A DNA stretch of 43,636 nt from Parvimonas sp. (GCA_022770425.1 JALEHY010000030.1:1-43636); one strand, 5' to 3'. Positions 30,973 through 40,888 are shown, counted from the first letter of the stretch. Notes: a model not told the origin generated them from the sequence alone. A program made the numbers and translations.

Positions 30973-33402
30973 TTATTCTACATCATTTACATACTTTGCA
31001 ACTGCAACTATCTTATCTTCGTCTTTATTTACATCTTTAATGATAACCCCTTGAGTATCTCTACCCTTAACAGGAATATCTTTAACCAAAAGTCTTATTA
31101 TTCCACCGCTTTGAGCAAGAACTATTACTTCATCATTTACATTAACTATTTTTGAAGAAACAACAAAGCCAGTTTTTTCAGTAATTTTATAAGTTTTTAC
31201 TCCTTTTCCGCCTCTGTTTTGAATTTTATATTGAGAGCTTGCTGTTCTCTTTCCAAAACCAAATTCAGAAATTATAAGTAAATATTTACCCTCTGATTCC
31301 AAGTTCATTGAAACAACTTCATCATCTTTATCAAGTTTTATCGCTCTTACACCTTGTCCGCTTCTTCCGATTTCTCTTATATCAGAAAGAGCAAACTTTA
31401 TCGCTTGACCTCTTTTTGTAACCAATATGGCTTCATCTTCAACTTTTGAAATTTTAACTTGGATCAACTCGTCATTATCTACTAAATTTATTGCTTTTAT
31501 CCCTACTTTTCTTATAGATTTAAATAAATCCAAAGAAGTTCTCTTTATAGTACCGTTTTTGGTTGTCATAATCAAATACTCATTATCAGCTGTTTCTTTT
31601 ATAGGAATAACGGCATTTACTTTTTCTCCATGCATAAGTTCCAACAGATTTATGATGTTTTGACCCTTTGCTTGTCTTTTTCCTTCCGGAATTTCATAAG
31701 CCTTTAATTTATAAACTCTTCCTTTATTAGTAAAGAATAATATTTCGTTGTGAGTCGAAGTAACAAACAAACTGTCAACATAGTCATCTTCTTTTGTTGT
31801 AAGTGCTACAACTCCTTTTCCGCCTCTGTTTTGAACCTTGTAGGTATCTGACGGAATTCTTTTTATATAACCTTGTTTTGTAAGAGTAATAACGACATCT
31901 TCTTCTTTTATTAATTCCTCAATATCAATTTCATCTAAATTAGGCTTAATTTCCGTTCTTCTCTTATCTGCAAATTTTTCTTTTATTTCAGTTAATTCTT
32001 CTTTTATAATATTTAAAATCAATCTTTCATTTCCTAAAATTTCCTTAAGTCTTGCAATTTCTTTAATTAAAGAATTATATTCTTCCTGTAATTTTTCTCT
32101 TTCAAGACCTTGCAATCTCTTAAGTCGCATTTCAAGGATACTTTCGGCTTGAATTTTTGTAAATCCGAAACGTTCGATAAGTTTTTCTGCAGCATCTGCA
32201 TAAGATGCTCTTATTATTTTAATTATTTCATCAATATGATCAATAGCTTTTAATAAACCTTCAACTATATGAGCTCTGTCTTCGGCTTTTTTAAGCTCAA
32301 ACTTACATCTTCTTGTTATAACATCTCTTTGATGTTCAACATAATAAGAAATTAACTCTTTAAGATTTAGAGTTTTCGGCTCTCCGTTTACTAAAGCAAG
32401 ATTTATAACTCCAAAAGTTGTTTGCATTTGAGTATGTTTGTACAGATTATTCAAAATTATATTAGGATTAGCATCTCTTTTTAATTCTATTACTATCCTA
32501 ATACCTTTCATATTACTTTCATCTCTTAAATCTGAAATTCCTTCAACTCTCTTGTCTTTTACAAGCTCAACTATTTTCATAATCAAATTTGATTTATTAA
32601 CTTGATATGGAATTTCTGTAATTACAATTCTGTTTTTATTATTATGTTCTTCAATTTCTGCAACAGCTCTTACGGTAATTTTACCTCTACCTGTGTAATA
32701 AGCCTGTTTTATGCCCTCAGTTCCCATAATCAAAGCTCCTGTAGGAAAATCAGGACCTTTTATATGATTCATAAGTTCATCTATTGATATATCAAAATTA
32801 TCAATATATTCACAAGTCGCATCAACTACCTCTCCCAAATTATGAGGTGGCATATTTGTTGCCATACCTACTGCGATACCTGATGAACCATTTACCAAAA
32901 GATTTGGAAATTTACTTGGAAGAACTGTCGGTTCTTTTTCGTTTTCATCATAATTCGGTACAAAATCAACAGTTTCTTTGTTTATATCTCTCAACATTTC
33001 AAGACATAATTTTTGCATTCTAACTTCGGTATAACGTGGGGCAGCTGCTCCGTCTCCGTCAATGGTACCAAAGTTTCCCTGACCTTCCACCAACATATAA
33101 CGAAGGTTAAAGTCTTGCGCAAGTCTTACGGTTGCGTCATAAATTGCAGAATCACCATGAGGGTGATACTTACCCATTACTTCACCGACAAGTCTTGAAG
33201 ACTTTTTATACGGTTTATCCGGCATAAGTCCAAGACCTTGCATAGCATAAATAATCCTTCTGTGTACAGGTTTAAGCCCATCTCTTACATCAGGTAAAGC
33301 TCTTGCAACAATAACACTCATTGCATAGTCAAGGTATGAACTTTTCATTTCTTTCTCTATATCAACATCTACTATATTTTTTCTGATTTCTATTTCTGAC
33401 AT
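30973..33402 (-). CDS. gyrA: DNA gyrase subunit A
   Basis: 809 residues. The breakage-reunion domain has the catalytic Tyr in AAPRYTEVRM (about 120) and quinolone-region HPHGDSAIYDATVRLAQ. The C-terminal beta-pinwheel shows GyrA-box-like NRGGKGV repeats (GRSGQGV, GRDTQGV). The ATG at 33402 is chosen for AAGGAGA. The start at 33423 adds MTLKEKC and overlaps gyrB. It introduces negative supercoils with GyrB. Confidence 0.97.
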   Translation of the reverse strand: MSEIEIRKNIVDVDIEKEMKSSYLDYAMSVIVARALPDVRDGLKPVHRRIIYAMQGLGLMPDKPYKKSSRLVGEVMGKYHPHGDSAIYDATVRLAQDFNLRYMLVEGQGNFGTIDGDGAAAPRYTEVRMQKLCLEMLRDINKETVDFVPNYDENEKEPTVLPSKFPNLLVNGSSGIAVGMATNMPPHNLGEVVDATCEYIDNFDISIDELMNHIKGPDFPTGALIMGTEGIKQAYYTGRGKITVRAVAEIEEHNNKNRIVITEIPYQVNKSNLIMKIVELVKDKRVEGISDLRDESNMKGIRIVIELKRDANPNIILNNLYKHTQMQTTFGVINLALVNGEPKTLNLKELISYYVEHQRDVITRRCKFELKKAEDRAHIVEGLLKAIDHIDEIIKIIRASYADAAEKLIERFGFTKIQAESILEMRLKRLQGLEREKLQEEYNSLIKEIARLKEILGNERLILNIIKEELTEIKEKFADKRRTEIKPNLDEIDIEELIKEEDVVITLTKQGYIKRIPSDTYKVQNRGGKGVVALTTKEDDYVDSLFVTSTHNEILFFTNKGRVYKLKAYEIPEGKRQAKGQNIINLLELMHGEKVNAVIPIKETADNEYLIMTTKNGTIKRTSLDLFKSIRKVGIKAINLVDNDELIQVKISKVEDEAILVTKRGQAIKFALSDIREIGRSGQGVRAIKLDKDDEVVSMNLESEGKYLLIISEFGFGKRTASSQYKIQNRGGKGVKTYKITEKTGFVVSSKIVNVNDEVIVLAQSGGIIRLLVKDIPVKGRDTQGVIIKDVNKDEDKIVAVAKYVNDVE

Positions 33403-33412
33403 ACATTTCTCC

Positions 33413-35329
33413 TTAAGCGTCAAGATTCTTTACATATTTAGCATTTAATTCAATAAATTCACGACGTGGTTCAACCTTATCACCCATAAGAGTTGTAAAA
33501 GTTTCATCTATTAAAACAGTTTCTTCATCATCAATCTTAACTTGCAAGAAAAGTCTGTTTTCAGGATTCATCGTAGTTTCCCAAAGTTGTGCAGGATTCA
33601 TTTCTCCAAGACCTTTATAACGTTGTATTCTATGACTTTCACGTCCGAGTTCATCTAAACTTCTTTGCAATTCTTCATCTGTCCAACAGTATTTTACAAC
33701 CTTAACGCCTTTTATAATTCCATAAAGAGGTGGCTGAGCAATATAAACATGACCATTTTCTATAAGCTCTCTCATATATCTGTAGAAGAAAGTTAAAATT
33801 AAAGTTCTTATATGTGCTCCGTCAACATCGGCATCTGTCATTATTACGATTTTTCCGTATCTTAAATTATCTATATTAAAATCTTTACCTATACCTGTTC
33901 CAAAGGCTGTAATCATAGCTTTTATTTCTTCATAACCTAAAATTTTATCAATTCTTGCCTTTTCAACATTCATTATCTTACCTTTAAGAGGTAAAACAGC
34001 CTGAAATTTACTGTCTCTTCCTTGCTTTGCAGAACCACCCGCAGAATCCCCTTCGACTAAGAAAACTTCATTTACAGTTATATCACTTTCTTGACAATCT
34101 GATAATTTTCCGGGTAAAGTAGTATTATCCAAAATAGATTTTTTACGAGTTAAATCTCTTGCTTTTCTTGCAGCTTCTCTTGCTCTGGCACTTGTTTGTG
34201 CTTTTTCTATTATTATCTTTCCTACCTTAGGATTTTCTTCCAAAAAAGTCATCAAATTATCATAGAAGAAAGTTTCCACTACACCACGACTTTCACTGTT
34301 ACCAAGTTTTGCTTTAGTTTGTCCTTCAAACTGAGGATTTGGAAGTTTTATCGAAACAATACCCGTTAAACCCTCTCTTGTATCATCACCTTGAAGATTT
34401 GAGTCTTTTTCTTTTATTAAATTATATTTTCTTCCATAATCATTAATAGCTCTTGTCAAAGCAGTTTTAAAACCTACTAAATGAGTTCCTCCTTCAGGAG
34501 TATGAATATTATTGGCAAATGTTAAAATATTTTCAGAATAACTGTCAGTATATTGAAGAGAAATTTCTACCTGAGAATCTGATTTTATACCTTGAAAATA
34601 AACAACTTCACTGTGTAACGGAGTTTTATTTCTGTTCATATACTCAACAAATGACTTTATTCCTCCTTCATAGTGAAAAGTTTCTTCAAAATCTTCTCTC
34701 TCATCAAAAAATATAATCTTAACACCTTTATTCAAAAATGCCATTTCTCTAAATCTATTTCTTAAAATTTCCTTTTCAAAAACAGTCGTATCAAAAATTT
34801 CTGCATCCGGTTTAAAGGTAATTATAGTTCCGTTTTCTTTAGAAGTTCCTACAACTTTAAGTTCAGATTTTGTATCTCCTCTTTCAAATTTTTGTTCATA
34901 TAATTTTCCGTCTCTTTTTACATTTGCAACAAGCCATTCGGATAGGGCATTTACAACCGAAACACCAACACCGTGAAGTCCTCCTGAAACTTGATAGGCA
35001 TCATTATTGAATTTACCTCCTGCATGAAGAATAGTCAAAACAGTTTCAAGTGTTGATTTTCCTGTTTGTGGGTGAATTTCAACCGGAATACCGCTACCGT
35101 TATCTTCAACACTTACAGAATTATCCTTATATATTTTTACTGTTATAGTATCACACACTCCTGCCAAAGCTTCATCAATACTGTTATCCACAACTTCATA
35201 AACCAAATGATGAAGTCCCTTAACACCTGTCGAACCGATATACATTCCGGGTCTTAACCTTACAGGTTCAAGCCCTGTCAATACTTTTATGTTTTTTGCA
35301 CCGTAATCTCTAATATTTTCTTTACTCAT
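33413..35329 (-). CDS. gyrB: DNA gyrase subunit B
   Basis: 638 residues. The GHKL ATPase has YEVVDNSIDEALAG, EDNGSGIP and GGLHGVGVSVVNALS. The Toprim domain has EGDSAGGSAKQGRD and DADVDGAHIRTL. The C-terminus has the RYKGLGEMNPAQLWETTMNPE motif. The ATG at 35329 is taken for AAAGGA upstream. The frame start at 35350 adds seven residues without a site. It forms gyrase with GyrA. Confidence 0.97.
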   Translation of the reverse strand: MSKENIRDYGAKNIKVLTGLEPVRLRPGMYIGSTGVKGLHHLVYEVVDNSIDEALAGVCDTITVKIYKDNSVSVEDNGSGIPVEIHPQTGKSTLETVLTILHAGGKFNNDAYQVSGGLHGVGVSVVNALSEWLVANVKRDGKLYEQKFERGDTKSELKVVGTSKENGTIITFKPDAEIFDTTVFEKEILRNRFREMAFLNKGVKIIFFDEREDFEETFHYEGGIKSFVEYMNRNKTPLHSEVVYFQGIKSDSQVEISLQYTDSYSENILTFANNIHTPEGGTHLVGFKTALTRAINDYGRKYNLIKEKDSNLQGDDTREGLTGIVSIKLPNPQFEGQTKAKLGNSESRGVVETFFYDNLMTFLEENPKVGKIIIEKAQTSARAREAARKARDLTRKKSILDNTTLPGKLSDCQESDITVNEVFLVEGDSAGGSAKQGRDSKFQAVLPLKGKIMNVEKARIDKILGYEEIKAMITAFGTGIGKDFNIDNLRYGKIVIMTDADVDGAHIRTLILTFFYRYMRELIENGHVYIAQPPLYGIIKGVKVVKYCWTDEELQRSLDELGRESHRIQRYKGLGEMNPAQLWETTMNPENRLFLQVKIDDEETVLIDETFTTLMGDKVEPRREFIELNAKYVKNLDA

Positions 35330-35358
35330 AATATTCCTTTCAAAAATCATCTAAAAAA

Positions 35359-36429
35359 TTAAATTTCCAAGATATTTATATCTTTCTTTTCAAAAAATGA
35401 TAAATCCGTAGTTGTAATAAACACCTGATTATCACTTAAATATTCTAAAATCTTATACCTTCTGTCTTTATCCAACTCACTAAATAAATCATCTAACAAA
35501 ATAATAGGCTTAACTGATTTATTCTTTTCAAAAATACTTTTTTGACTCAGTTTAGCCGACAATATTATATTTCTCTTTTGACCTTGTGACGAAAAAAGTT
35601 TGGCATTATTTTCATTCAATATAAAATTAAAATTTTCCTTATGAACTCCAAAATTTGTAGTCTTATTTTCTAAATCTGTTTTATAACTTTGGTAAAATTT
35701 GTCAAGTATTTCTTTTAAACAAATATCTTTACTATTTGAAAAATTACTCAAAACTGATTTATACTCTATAAAAAGATCCTCGTTTGCCAATTCTTTATGT
35801 ATCGGATTTATTTTTTCATTCATCATATCAACACATTTTTTTCTGTTAATTGCTATATCATAGCACAAAAGAGCAGCCTTTTTTGTAAGAGCATTCATTT
35901 CCTCTTTATAATAAGAAGAAATATTTATTCCTCTTAAAAGCATATTTCTTCTGAATATTACATTTCTATAAGTATTTAAAGTCTGTTTATAATCTTTTAC
36001 GGATTTCATTATAAAACTGTCAAAAAAGTTTCTCCTAAAAACAGGACTTTCCGTTAAAATTTTAATTTCATCAGGGAAAAAACCTATTACATTTGAAAAT
36101 TCATATAATTCCGACAGACTTTTAATTTTTATATCATCTATCTTAAAAGTCTTTTTTTTATCTCTCGTGTAAAGAAAAGATATTTTATTTTCAAATTCAT
36201 TTTCCTTAACCTTTACAAAACCTCTTGTAAAGTCTTTTTCAAATTTTATAAACTCCTCTTGTTTAACTGTTCTAAAGGAATTTGCGGTAAGAGAAATGTA
36301 AATTGCTTCTAAAATATTTGTTTTTCCGACCGCATTTTTCCCGACTAAAACATTTATATTATCTTTGAAATCTAAAGAAATTTCATCAAAATTTCTAAAA
36401 TTATTCAAATATATCTGTGAAATTTTCAA
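35359..36429 (-). CDS. recF: DNA replication and repair protein RecF
   Basis: 356 residues, SMC-like ATPase that helps load RecA at gaps. N-terminal NNFRNFDEISLDF, Walker A GKNAVGKTN (about 30-38), signature FSSQGQKRNIILSAKL, and Walker B ILLDDLFSELDKDRR. The start is TTG at 36429 with GAGGT upstream. It lies two bases after yaaA and 29 bases before the gyrB ATG. Confidence 0.95.
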   Translation of the reverse strand: MKISQIYLNNFRNFDEISLDFKDNINVLVGKNAVGKTNILEAIYISLTANSFRTVKQEEFIKFEKDFTRGFVKVKENEFENKISFLYTRDKKKTFKIDDIKIKSLSELYEFSNVIGFFPDEIKILTESPVFRRNFFDSFIMKSVKDYKQTLNTYRNVIFRRNMLLRGINISSYYKEEMNALTKKAALLCYDIAINRKKCVDMMNEKINPIHKELANEDLFIEYKSVLSNFSNSKDICLKEILDKFYQSYKTDLENKTTNFGVHKENFNFILNENNAKLFSSQGQKRNIILSAKLSQKSIFEKNKSVKPIILLDDLFSELDKDRRYKILEYLSDNQVFITTTDLSFFEKKDINILEI

Positions 36430-36431
36430 AT

Positions 36432-36653
36432 CTACCTCTTTTTAACCAAAATACTTATTTCTTCATCAAGATTGACAGTAACTTTCATTCCGTCATATAT
36501 CTTTCTTCCTCGTCTGTTTTCTACTTCTTCGTCAACAAAAACAAGACCTTCTGATATAAAAAGTTTAGCATCTGAGCCAGTTTGTGCAATACCTGAGTAT
36601 TTTAAAAGCTGGTCTAATTTTATAAATTCCGTTTTAATAAAAATTTCTTCCAT
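36432..36653 (-). CDS. yaaA: S4-domain RNA-binding protein YaaA (RlbA)
   Basis: 73 residues, one S4 domain (FIKLDQLLKYSGIAQTGSDAK, then VFVDEEVENRRGRKI). It is conserved between dnaN and recF in Firmicutes and has been linked to ribosome assembly or function in Bacillus. Its TTAGGAG ribosome site overlaps the dnaN stop. Confidence 0.92.
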   Translation of the reverse strand: MEEIFIKTEFIKLDQLLKYSGIAQTGSDAKLFISEGLVFVDEEVENRRGRKIYDGMKVTVNLDEEISILVKKR

Positions 36654-36661
36654 AATATCTC

Positions 36662-37768
36662 CTAATATTGAGATTCTTGAAGTAAAACAGGTAAAACTAA
36701 ATAAGTATATTCTACATTTTCATCCTCAGGTCTTATTATACAAGCACCCGCTTTTCCGTTAAAAGTTATAGAAACAAATTCTTGTTCTATATTTTTTAAT
36801 CCCTCCAATACATATTTAGAATTAAATGCTATCTTCAAATCATCTCCTTCTTTATTTATATCAATTACATCTTTCAAGTCACCGATTTCTGAAGAACCTT
36901 CTATTAAAATTTTATTATCTGTAATAGTAAAAGTAACAAGATCTCCTTTTTCTGACTTGTAGATAATATTGGCTCTTTCAATGGCATTTATTAAATCCCT
37001 TCTTGAAATTGTAATTTTTGTACTATAATCATAAGAGAATAAAGCTCTGTAATTCAAATATTCTCCTTCAATAACTCTCGTTGAAAAAACAGTATTTGCA
37101 AAAGAAAAAATACAGCTTCCCTTTACAATTAAAACATTTACGGTTTCTCCTTCTTGAACTATTTTTGAAATTTCATTTAAAGCTCTCGGAGGAATGATGA
37201 CTTTTTTATTTAAATCTTCTTCAATACTCAAAGTTCTCTTTGCAATTCTGTGTCCGTCAAGTGCAACAAAATCTATCTTTTTATTTTCAATCTCAATGTC
37301 TACACCGTTTAAAACAACTCTGTAATCATCTACAGAAGTTGCAAAAATTGTCTGTTTAGTAGCTATTTTTAATAAATTGTCCTGAATCTTAAAGTCAACA
37401 TCTTTTTCAAAAGTCGGGAATTCCGGATATGAATAAATATCCATAGCTACGATATTAAATTTTGAATTTTCACATTCTATAAATACTTTCTCTTTTTCAA
37501 CCTTTATATGAACTTCATCGTTAGGCAATTTTCTTATTATATTTGAAATCATACTTGCATTAAGCAAAACATCTCCTTCTTTTAAAGTTTTACAAGTAGT
37601 AAAAGTTTCTATTGCAAGCTCTAAGTCTGTAGATTTTAAATATAGTTTGTTATCTTTGGTTGAAAATAAAATACCTTCTAAAATACTTGTGTTATTTTTT
37701 AAACTTATGGCTCTTAGTGAAATATTTATTAAACTTAAAAGTTCACTTTGCATTATTTTTATTTCCAT
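36662..37768 (-). CDS. dnaN: DNA polymerase III beta sliding clamp
   Basis: 368 residues, the usual clamp length with three repeated folds. Recognisable parts are NTSILEGILFSTKDNKLYLKSTDLELAIE near the start, RVVLNGVDIE and VALDGHRIAKR mid-protein, and the terminal YTYLVLPVLLQ. It holds polymerase on DNA. AAGGAG precedes the ATG. It sits downstream of dnaA, across the proposed unwinding region. Confidence 0.96.
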   Translation of the reverse strand: MEIKIMQSELLSLINISLRAISLKNNTSILEGILFSTKDNKLYLKSTDLELAIETFTTCKTLKEGDVLLNASMISNIIRKLPNDEVHIKVEKEKVFIECENSKFNIVAMDIYSYPEFPTFEKDVDFKIQDNLLKIATKQTIFATSVDDYRVVLNGVDIEIENKKIDFVALDGHRIAKRTLSIEEDLNKKVIIPPRALNEISKIVQEGETVNVLIVKGSCIFSFANTVFSTRVIEGEYLNYRALFSYDYSTKITISRRDLINAIERANIIYKSEKGDLVTFTITDNKILIEGSSEIGDLKDVIDINKEGDDLKIAFNSKYVLEGLKNIEQEFVSITFNGKAGACIIRPEDENVEYTYLVLPVLLQESQY

Positions 37769-38045
37769 AAAATTCTCCTTTATTTTTCCATAATAAATAA
37801 ATATAAATTAGTAGTAATAGTAGTAGGGGGTGTTAATAAGTGGAAAAGTCTGTTTTAAATTGAAAAATCAACATTTTTTTGTTTAATAACTTATGTATTG
37901 ATTTGAAAAAAATCTTTAAGTTACCAACAAAATTAACACCTAAAATTTTAAAAATTTCAAAACTTACTTATCCACAGACTTACTAACAGGATAAGTTGAA
38001 TAAATTTTAAAAACTCTCAAACTAAATATTACAAAAACTTAAAAA
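37769..38045. other. oriC unwinding region between dnaA and dnaN
   Basis: Reading the plus strand: an AT-rich stretch (37778-37808), six trinucleotides TAG TAG TAA TAG TAG TAG (37809-37826), a G cluster (37827-37830), and TGTTAATAA (37831-37839, a one-mismatch DnaA box on the minus strand). A perfect TTATCCACA follows at 37968-37976. This order matches the Bacillus DnaA-trio origin architecture. Confidence 0.82.
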
Positions 38046-39464
38046 TTAATTTTCGATTAATTTTCTTAAATTTTCAACATCTTTTTTTACAGACTCCGTT
38101 GTTTTTATTTTTTTGTCAATTTGCTTAACACCGTGCATTATGGTTGTATGGTCTTTTTCAAAGGCTGCACCTATATTTCCTAATGCACAATCCAACATAT
38201 TTCTGCAAAGATACATTGCAATTTGTCTTGGATAGGCGATAGAACTTGAACGGTTTTTTGAACTTAAATCCGAAACTTCTATCTTATAGTAATCTGCAAC
38301 AACTTCTTTTATAAGATCAATATCTATATCTTTTTTATTTATTTCATTTAGTTTTTCGGCTAAAATACCTTTTACATAATCAACAGTCATAGGAGCATCT
38401 TTTTTTAATTTATAATGAGCAAGAACATTTATAAGAGCTCCTTCGAGTTCTCTTATGTTGTTTTTTATATTCATAGCGATAAATTCTAATATTTCATCAT
38501 TTAACACAATTGACTCTAATTTTACCTTATCTTGTAAAATGGCCATTCTTGTTTCAAAATCAGGTGGTTGAATATCAACTGTAAGTCCCATATTAAATCT
38601 GCTTTTTAACCTATCCTCAAGATTTTTAATTTCCTTCGGAGGTCTGTCGGATGAAATTATTATTTGCTTATTTCTACTGTAAAGTTCATTAAAAGTATGG
38701 AAAAACTCCTCTTGAGTTGCAGCCTTTCCGGAGATGAATTGAATGTCGTCTATCAGCAAAACATCAACAGTTCGATATTTTTTTCTAAACTCCGATTCTG
38801 TATTTTTACTTTTGTCTTTTAGGGATTCAACAAGGTCTGTAACAAACTTTTCACTGCTGACATAAAGAACTTTACAATCAAAATTTCTGTTAATATCATG
38901 CCCTATGGCTTTCATAAGATGTGTTTTTCCAAGTCCCGGATTGCCATAAATAAATAAAGGATTATAAGCTCTTCCGGGAGCTTCGGCAACCGCTTTTGAC
39001 GCAGCAATCGCAAATTCGTTATTTTTTCCTCTTATGAAGTTATCAAATGTGAATTTTTCTTGATTCCCTAAGATGTTTTCGTTATCCATTATCTTTTTTA
39101 GTTTTTCTTTTTTGTGAGAAGCTTTTTCTTTTTTATTGAAAAAAGATTCCTGTCCTCCACCTTTATTTTTCATAAAATTTAAGTACTCATCATCATTGGC
39201 TGTAACCGGCAAAAGTGAAGAATGTTCATTTACAAGGTCAAATAATATCTTATCCAAAGACTGTTCGATATAATTTTTAAAAATATTGTTTATAGAATTT
39301 TTTACATAATTTGAATGGCATAAAACCATAAGTTTATTATCAACATAACAAATAGGCTTTAAAACTTCAATCCAAGTAGCATATCTGTTTTCTTCAATTT
39401 TTCCTTTTAAGTCAATACAAATTTCCATCCATAAACTTTCAACGTCAATTTCATTTTCAAACAT
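38046..39464 (-). CDS. dnaA: Chromosomal replication initiator DnaA
   Basis: 472 residues. Domain I is about 1-85 and a linker follows to about 135. The AAA+ domain has Walker A GNPGLGKTH (174-182), Walker B VLLIDDIQF and RLKSRF. Domain IV holds the signature FEKDHTTIMHGVKQI, which reads DnaA boxes. AAGGAG lies before the ATG. Perfect DnaA boxes upstream, one just after a possible -10 (TATACT, 39515-39510), suggest autoregulation. Confidence 0.97.
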   Translation of the reverse strand: MFENEIDVESLWMEICIDLKGKIEENRYATWIEVLKPICYVDNKLMVLCHSNYVKNSINNIFKNYIEQSLDKILFDLVNEHSSLLPVTANDDEYLNFMKNKGGGQESFFNKKEKASHKKEKLKKIMDNENILGNQEKFTFDNFIRGKNNEFAIAASKAVAEAPGRAYNPLFIYGNPGLGKTHLMKAIGHDINRNFDCKVLYVSSEKFVTDLVESLKDKSKNTESEFRKKYRTVDVLLIDDIQFISGKAATQEEFFHTFNELYSRNKQIIISSDRPPKEIKNLEDRLKSRFNMGLTVDIQPPDFETRMAILQDKVKLESIVLNDEILEFIAMNIKNNIRELEGALINVLAHYKLKKDAPMTVDYVKGILAEKLNEINKKDIDIDLIKEVVADYYKIEVSDLSSKNRSSSIAYPRQIAMYLCRNMLDCALGNIGAAFEKDHTTIMHGVKQIDKKIKTTESVKKDVENLRKLIEN

Positions 39465-40034
39465 AAATTACTCCTTCAAAAAGTTATTAACAAAGTTATC
39501 CACAAAGAAAGTATAATTAAAAATGTACAAATTTAAACATTTATAAGAACTTTCATAATATTTTTTTCAAAAAATTTAAAAGTTATCAACAATTTTTTTA
39601 AATACGAATAAGTGAATAAAAAATATAAATAAAGACCAATTTTTGAATTATGAAAAAAAGTTTTAAAAAAAACTTTTAATAACTTATACAAGTTATCCAC
39701 AAAATTATTCAACTTATCCACATATTACATTTTCTTAAAAAATAAAAAATATAAAGAAATGAAAAAATATTATATATATTTTAAGAAAAATTTATTAAAA
39801 TAAAAAATATTTTAAAAATTCAAAAAAATTTATCAAAAATAAAAAATTTTTTAAATATAGTTAAATTATATCAAAAAAATGAAAAAAACTCAAATTTTAT
39901 CGAAAATTTTGCGATTTTTGATTATATTTTTTAAGTAGTTTCGATTAAAAAAAATAAAAATAAAAAAGTTATTTCTTTTTTCAAAAATAATCAGTAATCT
40001 ATTTTTAAAACTGTAAATTTTTTTTAAAAATTAC
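39465..40034. other. Upstream oriC half: DnaA box cluster and AT-rich DNA
   Basis: Perfect TTATCCACA at 39496-39504, 39693-39701 and 39714-39722, all on the plus strand. Near matches are TTATTAACA (39484-39492) and TTATCAACA (39583-39591). From 39723 to about 40030 the DNA is extremely AT-rich, with no boxes and no gene. The dnaA promoter (TATACT, 39515-39510) lies inside. Confidence 0.8.
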
Positions 40035-40064
40035 TTGACAATTCGGTTATATATATCTTATAAT
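40035..40064 (+). promoter_or_regulatory. rpmH promoter
   Basis: TTGACA (40035-40040), an 18-base spacer, TATAAT (40059-40064): a full-consensus promoter. In the leader, GGTGAT (40094-40099) can pair with GTCATC (40114-40119) and place the AGGAGG in a loop. Confidence 0.85.
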
Positions 40065-40123
40065 TTATGGTAGTGTTTTATTAAATAACCTAAGGTGATT
40101 ATTACAAGGAGGTGTCATCTATA

Positions 40124-40258
40124 ATGAAAAGAACTTATCAACCAAATAGAAGAAAAAGAAGCAAGATTCATGGTTTTAGAAAAAGAATGAGTACAAAAGC
40201 AGGTAGAGCTGTATTAAAGAGAAGAAGACTTAAAAATAGAAAAGTTTTATCAGCATAG
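40124..40258 (+). CDS. rpmH: Ribosomal protein bL34
   Basis: 44 residues, the normal size. It begins MKRTYQPNRRKRSKIHGFRK, a very strong bL34 match, and is Arg/Lys-rich throughout. AAGGAGG precedes the ATG by about ten bases. A part of the large ribosomal subunit. It is the first gene of the rightward rpmH-rnpA-yidD-yidC run. Too short for a 60-residue ORF cut-off. Confidence 0.97.
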   Translation: MKRTYQPNRRKRSKIHGFRKRMSTKAGRAVLKRRRLKNRKVLSA

Positions 40259-40282
40259 GGCCAACGTTAGTGTGGCCTTTTT
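40258..40282 (+). terminator. Terminator/attenuator between rpmH and rnpA
   Basis: GGCCA (40259-40263) pairs with TGGCC (40273-40277), followed by five U. No new promoter is evident before rnpA, so it probably limits rather than stops read-through. Confidence 0.75.
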
Positions 40283-40328
40283 CTAAAATTCTTTTTTTGT
40301 ATTCGTAAACAAAACGGAAAGATGATGT

Positions 40329-40670
40329 ATGAATAAGAAAATCAGATTAAGAAAGAACAGAGAATTCCAAGTTGTTTATAGACGTGGAAAGAACTTTTGG
40401 AACAAGAATTTTACAATTTTTGTCAGAGTTACAAGAAAAAAACAAGTTAGATTCGGAGTTTCCATAACTAAAAAGTTTGGAAAAGCGAATAAGAGAAATT
40501 TAGTTAAAAGAAGAATAAAAGAAATTATCAGATTAAATGTTGAAAATTTAGGTTTAGGTTATGAGATGGTAATTTTACCTAAAAAAAACACTTTGGAAAT
40601 TGATTACACCGAACTTGAAAAATCCCTGTTAAAGTTAATGGGATTTGCTTTAAAGAAGGTTTTAGATTGA
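40329..40670 (+). CDS. rnpA: Ribonuclease P protein component
   Basis: 113 residues, basic. Motifs: LRKNREFQVVYRRGK at the N-terminus, VRFGVSITKKFGKANKRNLVKRRIKE (about 39-64, with the RNR-type loop). It helps the RNase P RNA cut tRNA leaders. GGAAAG lies about ten bases before the ATG. It overlaps yidD by four bases. Confidence 0.95.
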   Translation: MNKKIRLRKNREFQVVYRRGKNFWNKNFTIFVRVTRKKQVRFGVSITKKFGKANKRNLVKRRIKEIIRLNVENLGLGYEMVILPKKNTLEIDYTELEKSLLKLMGFALKKVLD

Positions 40671-40879
40671 GAAAATTAGCGATTTTTTTGATAAAGGGTT
40701 ACAGAAAATTTATATCTCCTCTTTTTGGAGTCGGAAAGTGTAAATACACGCCGACTTGCTCTGAGTATGCTATTTTAGCTTATGAAAAATATAATTTTTT
40801 CAAAGCTACTTTTTTGGTTTTATGGAGAATTTTAAGATGTAATCCTTTCAGTAAAGGCGGGCATGACCCGCTAAAATAG
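40667..40879 (+). CDS. yidD: Membrane protein insertion efficiency factor YidD
   Basis: 70 residues. Hallmark YRKFISPLFGVGKCKYTPTCSEYA (about 12-35), with conserved Cys, and RCNPFSKGGHDPL at the end. It is a small membrane-associated helper of YidC. The start is TTG at 40667, inside the rnpA stop (ATTGAG), with AAGAAGG upstream. Confidence 0.94.
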   Translation: MRKLAIFLIKGYRKFISPLFGVGKCKYTPTCSEYAILAYEKYNFFKATFLVLWRILRCNPFSKGGHDPLK

Positions 40880-40888
40880 GAGGAATTG

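Noticed and set aside
39533..39721. 62-codon minus-strand ORF upstream of dnaA
   Set aside because: Lies over the DnaA boxes, has no ribosome site, and consists of residues expected from AT-rich DNA.
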